A stretch of DNA of 64,000 nt from Aerobium sp039839275 (GCF_039839275.1 NZ_JBDOQP010000003.1:372001-436000); one strand, 5' to 3'; numbered from the stretch's first letter, positions 1 to 8,931 are shown. Numbers and translations: made by a program. The notes: generated by a model from the sequence alone, not told the origin.

Positions 1-1695
1 GCGGCGATGGAATTCGTCGTCACGCGCACCGAAACCGAAGCACTGCTCCTGGAAGCGAATCTCATCAAGCGCTTGCGGCCGCGCTTCAACGTGCTGCTGC
101 GCGACGACAAGTCGTTTCCCTACATCCTGATTAATGGAGACCACCGCGCGCCGGGGATCTACAAGCATCGCGGTGCGCGCTCGCGCAAGGGCGAGTATTT
201 CGGCCCGTTCGCGTCCGCAGGCGCGGTGGACCGGACGATCAACGCCCTGCAGCGCGCGTTCCTGCTGCGCTCGTGCACCGATTCGTTCTTCGAAAATCGC
301 AGCCGTCCCTGCCTGCTGTTCCAGATCAAGCGATGTTCCGGTCCCTGCACGGGCGAGATCGACGATGAAGGCTATGGGGAACTCGTCTCCGAGGCGAAGG
401 ACTTCCTGTCGGGCCGGTCGGGCCGGGTGAAGGCCGAAATCTCGACTGCCATGCAGGAGGCATCCGAATCGCTCGATTTCGAGCGCGCCGCCATCTATCG
501 CGACCGCCTGACCGCGCTGTCGCACGTGCAGAGCCACCAGGGCATCAATCCGCAATCGGTTGAAGAGGCCGACGTCTTCGCCATCCACCACGAAGGCGGG
601 CAGAACTGCATCGAGGTGTTCTTCTTCCGCACCGGGCAGAACTGGGGCAACCGCGCCTACTTCCCCAAGGCGGACCCGGCGCTCGAGCCGGCGGAGGTGC
701 TCGGGGCATTCCTGGCTCAGTTCTATGACGACAAGCCCTGCCCTCGCCTGCTGCTGTTGTCGCACCCGGTCGAGGACCAGGCGCTGCTGGCCGAGGCGCT
801 TGCCACGCGCGCCGGCCATCGCATCACGATTTCGGTGCCGCAGCGCGGGGAAAAGAAGTCCCTGACCGACAATGCGCTGCAGAACGCCAGGCAGGCGCTG
901 GGCCGCAGGTTGGCGGAGACCTCCTCGCAGGCACGCCTGCTGGCAGGCCTGGCGGAAACCTTTTCGCTGGCAAGGACGCCGCGCCGCATCGAGGTCTACG
1001 ACAACTCCCACATCATGGGCACGAATGCCGTCGGCGCGATGATCGTTGCCGGTCCCGAGGGCTTCGTGAAGAACCAGTACCGAAAGTTCAACATCCGTTC
1101 GACCGACATCACGCCAGGCGACGATTTCGGCATGATGCGCGAGGTGATGGAACGGCGCTTCTCGCGGTTGCTCAAGGAGCATGCGATGCCGGATGCAGCA
1201 GATGCGGGGCCGGTGGACGAGGACGACGATGCCTTCCCCGCCTGGCCCGACCTGATCCTGATCGACGGCGGACAGGGACAGATGTCGGCCGTACGAAAGA
1301 TCCTGGACGAGCTCGGCATCGCCGACCGGGTCACGGCCATCGGCGTGGCCAAGGGTGTCGACCGCGACGCGGGGCGCGAGCGGTTCTTCGTCTCGGGGCG
1401 CGAATCGTTCACGCTGCCGGTGCGCGATCCGGTGCTGTATTTCGTCCAGCGGCTTCGCGACGAAGCCCACCGCTTCGCCATCGGTTCGCACCGGGCAAGG
1501 CGCAAGAAGGAGCTGGTCAGGAACCCGCTCGATGAAATCGCCGGCATCGGTCCCGGCCGCAAGCGGGCACTTCTGCACCATTTCGGAACCGCAAAGGCAG
1601 TGAGCCGTGCCGGGGTCGAGGACCTGATGCAGGTGGACGGCATCTCCGAACGCGTGGCGCGACTGATTTATGGCCATTTCCACGAAAACGGCTAA
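1..1695 (+). CDS. uvrC: UvrABC excinuclease subunit C (5' end outside window)
   Basis: UvrC makes the dual incisions around bulky DNA lesions in nucleotide excision repair. The reading frame is open from the first base, so the gene starts before the window; most of the N-terminal GIY-YIG nuclease domain is missing and only its end is seen (TETEALLLEANLIK, KYFGPF-like region). Next come a UVR motif for UvrB contact (around ESLDFERAAIYRDRL), the RNase H-like C-terminal nuclease region with the DNSH motif (EVYDNSHIMG) and LILIDGGQGQ, and a C-terminal helix-hairpin-helix pair (IAGIGPGRK, VDGISERVA). The ATG at 7 lies inside conserved sequence and is not the true start. pgsA follows about 95 bp downstream. 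The family is certain. Confidence 0.97.
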   Translation, partial: AAMEFVVTRTETEALLLEANLIKRLRPRFNVLLRDDKSFPYILINGDHRAPGIYKHRGARSRKGEYFGPFASAGAVDRTINALQRAFLLRSCTDSFFENRSRPCLLFQIKRCSGPCTGEIDDEGYGELVSEAKDFLSGRSGRVKAEISTAMQEASESLDFERAAIYRDRLTALSHVQSHQGINPQSVEEADVFAIHHEGGQNCIEVFFFRTGQNWGNRAYFPKADPALEPAEVLGAFLAQFYDDKPCPRLLLLSHPVEDQALLAEALATRAGHRITISVPQRGEKKSLTDNALQNARQALGRRLAETSSQARLLAGLAETFSLARTPRRIEVYDNSHIMGTNAVGAMIVAGPEGFVKNQYRKFNIRSTDITPGDDFGMMREVMERRFSRLLKEHAMPDAADAGPVDEDDDAFPAWPDLILIDGGQGQMSAVRKILDELGIADRVTAIGVAKGVDRDAGRERFFVSGRESFTLPVRDPVLYFVQRLRDEAHRFAIGSHRARRKKELVRNPLDEIAGIGPGRKRALLHHFGTAKAVSRAGVEDLMQVDGISERVARLIYGHFHENG

Positions 1696-1734
1696 TCCAG
1701 ATGAAATCATGACGGCATTCGCGACAGCAGGCGG

Positions 1735-1762
1735 TTGACCCGCGCTCGACCGATCTTATTAC
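1735..1762 (+). promoter_or_regulatory. possible sigma-70 promoter for pgsA
   Basis: TTGACC at 1735-1740 is followed after 16 bp by TATTAC at 1757-1762, about 27 bp before the pgsA start codon. The spacing fits a housekeeping promoter and the site lies in the short uvrC-pgsA gap. It was recognised by eye only; no start site is known. Confidence 0.35.
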
Positions 1763-1789
1763 TAGCGGTGCAAACCACAGCGGGAAGTC

Positions 1790-2374
1790 ATGTCCAGACG
1801 CGCCTTCAATCTGCCCAACATGTTGACCTACGCGCGCATCCTCGCGGTTCCGCTGATCGTGCTGTGCTTCTACATGGAAGGCCGGCTGCGGCCGACCGAA
1901 TGGTGGCGGTGGGCTGCGGTGTGGATTTTCATCCTCGCCAGCATCACCGACTATCTCGACGGGTATATCGCGCGCATCTGGGAGCAGACCTCCAACATCG
2001 GGAAGATGCTCGATCCGATCGCCGACAAGCTGCTGGTGTCGGCCATCCTGCTGCTGCTGGCCTATGACCGAACCATCGACAAATGGTCGCTTTGGGCGGC
2101 GATCATCATCCTGTGCCGCGAAATCCTCGTCTCGGGCCTGCGGGAATATCTCGCCGCGCTCAAGGTTTCGGTTCCGGTGACGCAACTGGCGAAATGGAAG
2201 ACGACGATGCAGCTCGTCGCCATCGGTTTCCTGCTGGCCGGCCCTGCGGGCGACCAGATCCTGCCCTATACGACCGAAATCGGGCTGGCGCTGCTGTGGG
2301 CATCGGCGATCGTGACGCTCTATACCGGCTACGATTATTTCCGCGCCGGGCTCAAGCACGTGATCGACGAATAG
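1790..2374 (+). CDS. pgsA: CDP-diacylglycerol-glycerol-3-phosphate 3-phosphatidyltransferase
   Basis: This integral membrane enzyme condenses CDP-diacylglycerol with glycerol 3-phosphate to give phosphatidylglycerol phosphate, the committed step to phosphatidylglycerol and cardiolipin. The 194-residue protein carries the complete CDP-alcohol phosphatidyltransferase signature: D54, D57-G58, A61-R62, then G71, D75 and D79 with the canonical spacing. Several hydrophobic helices follow, as in the family. It starts at ATG after a GGGAAG element. Its stop is directly followed by the GTG of moaD, so pgsA, moaD and moaE are probably one transcript. PssA at 46128-46940 has the same fold but is a separate, diverged paralogue. 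Confidence 0.95.
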   Translation: MSRRAFNLPNMLTYARILAVPLIVLCFYMEGRLRPTEWWRWAAVWIFILASITDYLDGYIARIWEQTSNIGKMLDPIADKLLVSAILLLLAYDRTIDKWSLWAAIIILCREILVSGLREYLAALKVSVPVTQLAKWKTTMQLVAIGFLLAGPAGDQILPYTTEIGLALLWASAIVTLYTGYDYFRAGLKHVIDE

Positions 2375-2635
2375 GTGGACACCGTGAAGCTGAAATATTT
2401 CGCCTGGGTCCGCGAACGCATCGGCAAGGCCGAGGAAGACGTCGAGCTGCCTGACAACGTCGTCTCGGTACGCGACCTGCTGGTCTGGTTGCGCGCCCGC
2501 GAGGAGGGTTATGCCCAGGCGCTGCAACATCCCGAAGCGATCCGCGTCGCGATCAACCAGGAGCATGCCGACCATAAGGAGCCGATCGCCGGCGCCAGGG
2601 AGATCGCGCTGTTTCCTCCCATGACCGGCGGATGA
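2375..2635 (+). CDS. moaD: molybdopterin synthase small subunit (sulfur carrier)
   Basis: MoaD is the ubiquitin-fold sulfur carrier of molybdopterin synthase; its C-terminal thiocarboxylate supplies the dithiolene sulfurs that turn precursor Z into molybdopterin. The 86-residue protein ends in the diagnostic Gly-Gly (PPMTGG) and has the family N-terminus (KLKYFAWVRERIG). The start is ambiguous: GTG at 2375, abutting the pgsA stop, or GTG at 2384, which would give VKLKYF. It is followed 7 bp later by moaE, its enzymatic partner. A second MoaD-like protein is encoded at 9494-9760 but lacks a MoaE neighbour. Confidence 0.93.
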   Translation: MDTVKLKYFAWVRERIGKAEEDVELPDNVVSVRDLLVWLRAREEGYAQALQHPEAIRVAINQEHADHKEPIAGAREIALFPPMTGG

Positions 2636-2642
2636 TCACCCC

Positions 2643-3122
2643 ATGACGGGCGGTTTCACTCCGGATATCCGCATCCAGGCAGAGGATTTCGACCTTTCCG
2701 CCGAGGTATCCAGACTGGCCGCTGGGCGCACCGACATGGGAGCCGTCGTCACCTTTTCGGGGCTTTGCCGCGATGAAGGCGGGACCCTCGCGGCACTCGA
2801 ACTGGAGCATTATCCGGGAATGGCGGAGGCGGAGATCGGACGCATCGCCGCCACCGCCATCGAACGCTGGCCGCTCAGCGGCCTTACCGTCATCCACAGG
2901 CATGGCAGGATCGCGCCGGGCGAAAACATCGTCCTCGTGATCACGGCGTCCGCGCATCGCCATGCCGCTTTCGAAGCCGCCTCCTTCCTCATGGATTTCC
3001 TGAAGACCCGCGCGCCGTTCTGGAAGCGCGAACATCTCGCCGATGGCAGGCAGGGGGAATGGGTCGACGCAAAGGTGGAGGACGACGTGGCGCAGGACCG
3101 GTGGCTGCCGCCCCAGGTCTGA
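2643..3122 (+). CDS. moaE: molybdopterin synthase catalytic subunit
   Basis: MoaE is the large subunit of molybdopterin synthase and transfers sulfur from MoaD thiocarboxylate to precursor Z. The 159-residue protein has the family core: GAVVTFSGLCRDE near the N-terminus, the HRHGRI motif, and the lysine-containing loop FLKTRAPFWKRE that binds the substrate and the MoaD tail. Length is normal. It follows moaD by 7 bp. It is the last gene of the pgsA-moaD-moaE run; a gap of about 100 bp separates it from the GGDEF-EAL gene. Confidence 0.95.
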   Translation: MTGGFTPDIRIQAEDFDLSAEVSRLAAGRTDMGAVVTFSGLCRDEGGTLAALELEHYPGMAEAEIGRIAATAIERWPLSGLTVIHRHGRIAPGENIVLVITASAHRHAAFEAASFLMDFLKTRAPFWKREHLADGRQGEWVDAKVEDDVAQDRWLPPQV

Positions 3123-3225
3123 GCTTTACCTTGCGTTAAACACGCCGGCAAAGTGTTTGCTTGATTAGCAGTTTTGCAACAGCACCGCCTTAGCTTTCGC
3201 AAAGTCAGGGGACCGGGGTTGGCGC

Positions 3226-5469
3226 ATGTATTACTATGATCTGCTTCTCGAATTCGGGACAGACACCGAGTGGCTCGTTACGGCCAACTTCATCCTGTCG
3301 GTGCTGCTGGGACTGTGGATGATGCGCTATCGGAGGCTGTATCTGAACAGCCGCGAGGAGCAGGGCAACCAGCGCGACCTGATCGACAATCTCTCAGAAG
3401 GCATCTACCGCTCGGCGCCCAATGGCAGGCAGCTCAGCGCAAACAAGGCGCTGGTGAAGCTCAACGGCTACGGAAGTGAAGCCGAGATGCTCGAAGCCAT
3501 CGAGGACATCGGCAAGGACTGGTACGTGGAGCCCGGACGCCGCGACCAGTTCCGCGCCATCCTGAAGCGCGAGGGCTACGTCACCGACTTCGTTTCGGAA
3601 ATCTACCGACACAAGACACGAGAGCGCATCTGGATTACCGAATCCGCCCGCATCGTCCATGACAAGAGCGGAAAGCCGCTCTTCTACGAAGGTTCGGTAC
3701 GCGAGATCACGGAAACGGTGAAGAAGCTGCAGGCGGAAGAACTGCTGCGGAAGCTGTCGAACCAGGTGCCGGGTGGCCTGTTCCAGTTCACCCGCAGGCC
3801 GGGCGGCGAGTTCCACATTTCCCACATCTCCAGCGGCTTCCGCAAACTCACCGGTTTCCAGGGCGAAGCAGGGCTGTTCGACGCGTTCCTCTTTGCGCGG
3901 CTGGTCCATCCCGAAGACAGGGCGTCGTTCCTCGATGCCCTGCGCGAATCGGGCATCAAGATGCAGCCCTGGGACCTCGAATTCCGGACCGACACCGGCG
4001 GCAGCGTGGAAACGTGGTTGCGCGTCAATGCCGTTCCGGAGGCAACTGAGGACGGCATCACCTGGCACGGCTATCTCAACGACGTCTCGAGCCGCAAGAC
4101 GAACGAGACCGAGATCGAGAAGCTGGCCTTCTACGACGCGCTGACGGGTCTGCCCAATCGCCGCATGTTCATGGACCGGATGAACAGCGCCGTCGCCGCA
4201 AGCAAGAAACGTGGCGCATATGGCGCGGTCATCTTCATCGACCTCGACAACTTCAAGACACTCAACGACACGCGCGGTCATGACGTCGGCGATGCCTATC
4301 TGGTGCAGGTGGCGGAGCGACTGAGCCGGTGCGTGCGATCCGAAGACACGGTGGCGCGGATCGGCGGCGACGAGTTCGTCGTCATCCTGGAGAATGTCGG
4401 CAAGGAACATGGCAGCGGCGCACGCGGTGCGATCATGACGGCCAACAAGGTGCTCGACGCCATGCGCCGCGACTTCGAGATCGACCAGTTCAAGCATCGC
4501 GCGTCGGCAAGCCTCGGCGTGGTGGTATTCGGAGGCACCGAGGCAAAGCCCGAGGAAATCCTCAAGCAGGCCGACATCGCGATGTACCAGGCCAAGGCCG
4601 CCGGCAGGAACGGGATGGCGCTCTACGATCATCTGTCGATGAGCTCGGAATCCGATCGGTACAGGCTCCTGAACGACCTGAAGGCTGCACTCTCCACCGA
4701 CGCGCTCGAACTGCATTACCAGCCGCAGCTCGACGACAGCGGCCGGATCGTCGGGGCGGAAGCGCTTTGCCGCTGGAAGCATCCGGAGCTCGGCATGCTC
4801 ATGCCCGATCGTTTCGTGCCGCTGACCGAACAGTTCGGGCTGGTGCGCGAGTTCGGCAACGCAGTGCTGGCCCAAGGCGTGGCGGAGCTGGCGCGCTGGC
4901 GCACGAACCCGTCGACGGCGGGCATGCGCATGGCGATCAATGTCAACGTGCTGTCGTTTGCCTGCGAGGACTTCGTCACCAACCTCGCCTCCCTGATCGG
5001 TAATCACGGCGTCGACGCCCGATTGCTGACGCTGGAACTGACGGAAAGCGTGATGGCGAAGGACCTGTCGATCATCGCCAAGCGCATGAACGAGCTGAAA
5101 AGCCTCGGCGTCAGGCTGTCACTGGACGATTTCGGCTCCGGCTATTCGTCCCTCGCACACCTCAAGAGCCTGCCCTTCGACGAACTCAAGATCGATGGCG
5201 GCTTCATCGCCGATATCGAAAACGGGGAAAGCGACCGGGCGCTGATCAAGTCGATCCTTGGGACGGCGCGGACGCTGAAGCTCACGGCGGTGGCGGAGCA
5301 TGTCGAGAACGTGCGCCAGGAAGCCTTCCTGCGCGCCTTCGGCTGCGACTTCTTCCAGGGCTATCTCTACAGCCGTGCGGTTCCCGGCGGCGAGTTCACG
5401 GAGTTCGTCGAGCGCCGGCAGATGGGCGACGCGCTGCTCGATCTGATCGAGGAACGCCGCCGGGCATGA
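3226..5469 (+). CDS. PAS-PAS-GGDEF-EAL cyclic-di-GMP protein
   Basis: The 747-residue protein is a putative cyclic-di-GMP synthase and phosphodiesterase. An N-terminal transmembrane helix (about 17-33) is followed by two PAS-like sensor regions (about 50-165 and 175-290), a GGDEF domain and a C-terminal EAL domain. The GGDEF signature is intact (GGDEF at 380-384), with an RxxD inhibitory site (RSED) five residues before it. The EAL domain keeps AEALCRW, LELTES, DDFGSGYSS, ELKIDG, AEHVEN and QGY. Both active sites therefore look competent, and only experiments can say which dominates. The ligand of the PAS domains is unknown. It is transcribed alone and runs convergently into ndk; the ndk terminator hairpin begins at its stop codon. 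Confidence 0.93.
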   Translation: MYYYDLLLEFGTDTEWLVTANFILSVLLGLWMMRYRRLYLNSREEQGNQRDLIDNLSEGIYRSAPNGRQLSANKALVKLNGYGSEAEMLEAIEDIGKDWYVEPGRRDQFRAILKREGYVTDFVSEIYRHKTRERIWITESARIVHDKSGKPLFYEGSVREITETVKKLQAEELLRKLSNQVPGGLFQFTRRPGGEFHISHISSGFRKLTGFQGEAGLFDAFLFARLVHPEDRASFLDALRESGIKMQPWDLEFRTDTGGSVETWLRVNAVPEATEDGITWHGYLNDVSSRKTNETEIEKLAFYDALTGLPNRRMFMDRMNSAVAASKKRGAYGAVIFIDLDNFKTLNDTRGHDVGDAYLVQVAERLSRCVRSEDTVARIGGDEFVVILENVGKEHGSGARGAIMTANKVLDAMRRDFEIDQFKHRASASLGVVVFGGTEAKPEEILKQADIAMYQAKAAGRNGMALYDHLSMSSESDRYRLLNDLKAALSTDALELHYQPQLDDSGRIVGAEALCRWKHPELGMLMPDRFVPLTEQFGLVREFGNAVLAQGVAELARWRTNPSTAGMRMAINVNVLSFACEDFVTNLASLIGNHGVDARLLTLELTESVMAKDLSIIAKRMNELKSLGVRLSLDDFGSGYSSLAHLKSLPFDELKIDGGFIADIENGESDRALIKSILGTARTLKLTAVAEHVENVRQEAFLRAFGCDFFQGYLYSRAVPGGEFTEFVERRQMGDALLDLIEERRRA

Positions 5470-5495
5470 AAAAGGCCGCGGCGGATGCCGCGGCC
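5469..5495 (-). terminator. intrinsic terminator of ndk
   Basis: A perfect 9-bp stem (GGCCGCGGC at 5474-5482, GCCGCGGCC at 5487-5495) with a 4-base loop. On the minus strand it is followed by five T residues (5473-5469), so it terminates transcription from ndk. On the plus strand no T run follows it. Confidence 0.85.
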
Positions 5496-5524
5496 CTGAT
5501 CGGTCGTCGCTGCTGAAATCAGTT

Positions 5525-5947
5525 TCAGCCGACGATTTCCGTCTCCGAGAACCAGTAGCGGATTTCCTCGGCGGCCGTCTCGGGCGCATCGGAACCGTGG
5601 ACGGAGTTTTCGCCGATCGACAGCGCATGAACCTTGCGGATGGTGCCCTCGTCGGCGTTGGCCGGGTTGGTCGCGCCCATCACTTCGCGGTTCTTCGCGA
5701 TGGCATTCTCGCCTTCCAGCACCTGGACGATCGTCGGGCCGGAAGACATGGATTCGACCAGCTCCCCGAAGAACGGACGCTCCTTGTGCACGGCGTAGAA
5801 GCCTTCGGCCTCGCGGCGGCTCATCCACACGCGGCGGGACGCGACGACGCGCAGGCCGGCATCTTCCAGCATCATGGTGATGGCGCCGGTCAGGTTGCGG
5901 CGGGTCGCGTCGGGCTTGATCATCGAAAAGGTGCGTTCAATCGCCAT
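5525..5947 (-). CDS. ndk: nucleoside diphosphate kinase
   Basis: Ndk transfers the gamma-phosphate of ATP to nucleoside diphosphates through a phosphohistidine and so balances NTP and dNTP pools. The 140-residue protein is the standard bacterial length, begins with MAIERTFSMIKPDA and has the catalytic histidine H117 in the motif NSVHGSDAPETA. It is a single-gene unit with a strong terminator downstream. Its 5' flank of about 85 bp separates it from the GST gene on the same strand. Confidence 0.97.
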   Translation of the reverse strand: MAIERTFSMIKPDATRRNLTGAITMMLEDAGLRVVASRRVWMSRREAEGFYAVHKERPFFGELVESMSSGPTIVQVLEGENAIAKNREVMGATNPANADEGTIRKVHALSIGENSVHGSDAPETAAEEIRYWFSETEIVG

Positions 5948-6031
5948 GGTCAGTCCTCATATCAGGGAAAAATTCGGAAGTGGCGGGTCTATACAGGCCC
6001 GCTCCCGCGATGTGAAGAGGCGGAAAACCGT

Positions 6032-6724
6032 TCAGGCGGCTGCCGGCACGCGGCGTCCCAGACCATCATGAAGGTCGAGGCAGCGCTCGAACCACGCGGC
6101 AACCGGGTCGCCCTCGGCAAGGAACGGGAACGGCGAAATCACCCGAACCCACTGAAAGGCGCCGGCGACGATATAGTCGGCAAACAGTGCAGACGCGCCG
6201 CCGATGAACGGCTGCACGGACAGCATGGCCCGCAGCGGCTCCAGGCGCGCCCGGAAAGAATCGAGCTGCTCGTCACGCTTGGCCGGGACATCCTCGATCT
6301 TCTTGCCGAATCGGGCCTCCCTCGTCGTACGGAAATGCGCCTGATCCTCGGGGGCGAGGCGGTCGTGAATGTCCATCAACGCGGCGGCGCCGAGATAGGG
6401 GTGAACCGTCAACTGGGACCATTTTTCGATGAAGCGGGCCGCGGCCTTGCCGCCGTCACCGCCGAAAAGCGTCGGGCGATCCGGATAGGCTTCTTCGAGA
6501 TAGACGGCGATGTCGAAGCTTTCGCCGACCACGTCCTGCCCGTTGCGGATCACCGGCACCGTGCCGCAGATGCCACCCTCCACGCCTTTCACCGCTGTGA
6601 ACGGTGTCGGCACGCTTTCATAGCTGAGCCCCTTGTGGGCCAGCGCAAAGGCAATCTTCCAGCAGTGCGGGCTGAACGGGCGGGCCGGATCGCTGCCGAC
6701 GAGATCGTAGAGCAAAATGGTCAT
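6032..6724 (-). CDS. glutathione S-transferase family protein
   Basis: The 230-residue protein has an N-terminal thioredoxin-like GST domain (MTILLYDLVGSDPARPFSPHCWK, with GTVPVIRNG and ESFDIAVYLEE typical of the cis-Pro loop and the glutathione-binding SNAIL-like motif), then an all-helical C-terminal domain. The N-terminal SPHCWK pattern is reminiscent of the beta-etherase (LigE/LigF-like) GST branch, but the substrate cannot be predicted. It is divergent from the DinB gene, with about 67 bp between the starts. Confidence 0.85.
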   Translation of the reverse strand: MTILLYDLVGSDPARPFSPHCWKIAFALAHKGLSYESVPTPFTAVKGVEGGICGTVPVIRNGQDVVGESFDIAVYLEEAYPDRPTLFGGDGGKAAARFIEKWSQLTVHPYLGAAALMDIHDRLAPEDQAHFRTTREARFGKKIEDVPAKRDEQLDSFRARLEPLRAMLSVQPFIGGASALFADYIVAGAFQWVRVISPFPFLAEGDPVAAWFERCLDLHDGLGRRVPAAA

Positions 6725-6791
6725 TGGCGCGTGCTTTCATGCGGTGTAGGTGTCAGGGCAGAATTGTCCGGGACGGATCAAAAGAAAAGCC

Positions 6792-7304
6792 ATGCACCAG
6801 CATTTTCGTATGTTCGCCACCTACAACCGGTGGGCAAACAACGTGGTCTATGATGCCGCGGCCGCTCTTGACGAGGACGATCTCAACCGGAGCACCGGGG
6901 CGTTCTTTGGATCCCTGATCGGCACGCTCAACCACGTTCTGGTGGCCGACCGCATCTGGCTGAAGCGCTTCACCGGTGAAGGCGCGGCGCCGGCCAAGCT
7001 GGATTCGATCTTATATTCCGATCTGCCATCACTGCGGCATGCGCGTGAAGCGGAGGACACGCGGATCGTCGAGTGGATCGATTCGTTGAGCTCCAAGGCG
7101 CTCGCGGGCCGCTTCACCTACACCACGGTCACCGACATGCGCACCGTCTCCCAGCGTCTCGCACCGGCGCTGGCGCACTTCTTCAACCACCAGACCCATC
7201 ATCGCGGCCAGGCGCACACCATCCTTACAGCACTGGGCAGACCGTCGCTCTCGCTCGATCTGATCTATTTCCAGCGCACAGAGGAAGGCCGCGCCTTCGC
7301 CTGA
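6792..7304 (+). CDS. DinB/YfiT-fold metalloprotein
   Basis: The 170-residue protein is a four-helix DinB-like protein, a family that includes metal-dependent thiol transferases and stress-induced proteins of unknown role. The start at 6792 gives MHQHFRMFATYNRWAN, which fits the family start; an in-frame ATG at 6750 would add 14 unrelated residues. The metal-binding histidines are visible: LNHVLVADRIW near residue 50 and the HxxxH-type NHQTHHRGQ motif near residues 133-141. It is divergent from the GST gene. DinB proteins of this type can use low-molecular-weight thiols, so a shared thiol theme with the GST is possible but unproven. Confidence 0.85.
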   Translation: MHQHFRMFATYNRWANNVVYDAAAALDEDDLNRSTGAFFGSLIGTLNHVLVADRIWLKRFTGEGAAPAKLDSILYSDLPSLRHAREAEDTRIVEWIDSLSSKALAGRFTYTTVTDMRTVSQRLAPALAHFFNHQTHHRGQAHTILTALGRPSLSLDLIYFQRTEEGRAFA

Positions 7305-7357
7305 GTCGACACGCTCGCGAGAAGCCGGGGTCGCATACTCAAAGGCGCGTTGGCGGC

Positions 7358-7699
7358 TCAGCCGGCGTGATCCCTGAGCCATCTGCCATGGACCCAACCT
7401 TTTCGTCTGGCCTGACCGTGCGTGATCGCAATCCAGGGGCCCCGGGCATCGCACGTACCCACGATATCTCCGTTATAGACCTCCCCTATCTTTTGATATT
7501 GCGTCCCGGGTCCTGACCGCACGGCAAGAAATCCGTCGCCATTTGGGTCAAGCCCGGCCACCACGCTGCTTGCACATCCCGCCATCTGCCCATCCGGCGT
7601 AACAACGAATGGGACGTCCAGTGGCTGTGCCAGGGCGGATAAGCCAAGCGAGGATATGATCAACGCGCTGGCCAGGGCCATAAGAGATCTTTCAATCAT
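7358..7699 (-). CDS. secreted SH3-domain protein
   Basis: The 113-residue protein has a signal peptide (MIERSLMALASALIISSLGLSALAQ) and a single bacterial SH3-like domain (FLAVRSGPGTQYQKIG, then GWVHGRWL). Such domains usually bind peptidoglycan or proteins in the periplasm. The ATG at 7699 puts the signal peptide at the N-terminus; an upstream ATG at 7780 would bury it and is rejected. Two cysteines (in AGCASS and GTCDAR) could form a disulfide. It lies about 100 bp downstream of the DUF4214 gene on the same strand. Confidence 0.72.
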   Translation of the reverse strand: MIERSLMALASALIISSLGLSALAQPLDVPFVVTPDGQMAGCASSVVAGLDPNGDGFLAVRSGPGTQYQKIGEVYNGDIVGTCDARGPWIAITHGQARRKGWVHGRWLRDHAG

Positions 7700-7800
7700 G
7701 CAACGTCTCCGACCGAGTGTTGTGGCTACTGCTCCGTTTGCGACCGGCCCGAAATAAAGGCCCCGCGCATCGCTTGCCATTTCTTAAAACAGATCCGTGG

Positions 7801-8931
7801 CTACCAGAAGTCCCAGTGTCCCGGGGACGTCTGTTGCAGGCTCGACGCGCGACTGTCTTCCGAATTTTCTGCACTCGCGGCAAAGCCAACCAGAACGCCC
7901 TCGCGGCTGGTTCCTCCATTCATCGCCCCGACCCAGTAGTCCTGGCCAGCGGGCTCGCCCGGTCGACCGAGAACGTTTCGATAAATCACGTCGACGAACT
8001 GAGCATTGGTCATCGCGTCGTCATCCCCGAATTGTGCGGTGAACTCCGCGCTATCGAGAAACAGTCCCGCCATGGTGTCGAGTGCGAGACCCGCAAGCGC
8101 CTGCTCGATCCAGTAGTTGAGTCCGCCGCTGTCCGCCTCGCGCCCGAGGCCCGCCTCATAAACCAATGCGATGTTGACGATATATGACGGCGCGAAAGGT
8201 GGGCCTGATGCAAATCCATCGGCCTGAAGGATCAGGTGGTCGGCAGGCTCATCGAGCAACCGTCCGAAACGATTTCCGCCTCTTGAGACGACGCCCCAGG
8301 CATCAGCGATCCCGGCTTCATAAGCATTCCGCGCTTCATCCGCCGTTTGATAGACAAGCGGTTGGTAGTCTAGGAGCTTGTCGCGGAAGAAGCCTGCAAT
8401 CTCCTGCCCTGCACTTGAGCCGGCAACAACAGCAATCGAAATGGCGTCGAGTTCGCTCAGCGCGTCGACCCCAAGGTCGAGGTGAACCAGCAGGTCGAAG
8501 GCATATCCATTTATCCCGGGATCGACGGTCGGGGGAGGTTCCACCGGGCCGGGGGGCAAATAGTTGCCTCCATTGCCTACGTCGAACAGTGCCGATGTGC
8601 CATCTGCCTCGACTGTATAGACATAGAAGCCAGTCGTGATCTGTGCGTCCAGCGTCGTCAGTGAATTGCTCGATCCGACGGGCAGCGCAACGAGGATCGC
8701 GTCTGCAACGCCCGTGCTCAGCGCCAGCGGCACTTCGGCTGCGGACATACGGAGCCAGAAAGGTGAGAGTGCGTCCAGGTTCGCAAATACATCCAGTCCC
8801 CCGCTCACCGCGGAGGGCGGCTCAAAATACGTTGGCGAGTACGCCAGTTTCATCCCGGTCAGACCGTCAACGCGGTCTAGAGACCATCGAGGACCCAACG
8901 CGTCTTTTGTGAGAAAAAGAAAATCTGTCAT
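7801..8931 (-). CDS. DUF4214 protein with a solute-binding-protein-like half lobe
   Basis: The 376-residue protein has three parts. Residues 1-128 are unrecognised and end in a Pro-rich linker (PPGPVEPPPTVDPG). Residues about 140-235 read like the second lobe of polar amino-acid ABC binding proteins of the AapJ type: AGSSAGQEIAGFFRDK, YQPLVYQTADEARNAYEAG and ADAWGVVSRGG match the TGTTTELNLADYFR / YEPVVFE...EVNAAYDAG / CDVYTTDxSG pattern of that family. Residues about 255-365 form a DUF4214 domain with two copies of the pattern YEAGLGREADSGGLNYW and YRNVLGRPGEPAGQDYW. No signal peptide is seen, so if exported it may use a type I system, as many DUF4214 proteins do; that is inference. The function is unknown. 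Confidence 0.8.
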   Translation of the reverse strand: MTDFLFLTKDALGPRWSLDRVDGLTGMKLAYSPTYFEPPSAVSGGLDVFANLDALSPFWLRMSAAEVPLALSTGVADAILVALPVGSSNSLTTLDAQITTGFYVYTVEADGTSALFDVGNGGNYLPPGPVEPPPTVDPGINGYAFDLLVHLDLGVDALSELDAISIAVVAGSSAGQEIAGFFRDKLLDYQPLVYQTADEARNAYEAGIADAWGVVSRGGNRFGRLLDEPADHLILQADGFASGPPFAPSYIVNIALVYEAGLGREADSGGLNYWIEQALAGLALDTMAGLFLDSAEFTAQFGDDDAMTNAQFVDVIYRNVLGRPGEPAGQDYWVGAMNGGTSREGVLVGFAASAENSEDSRASSLQQTSPGHWDFW

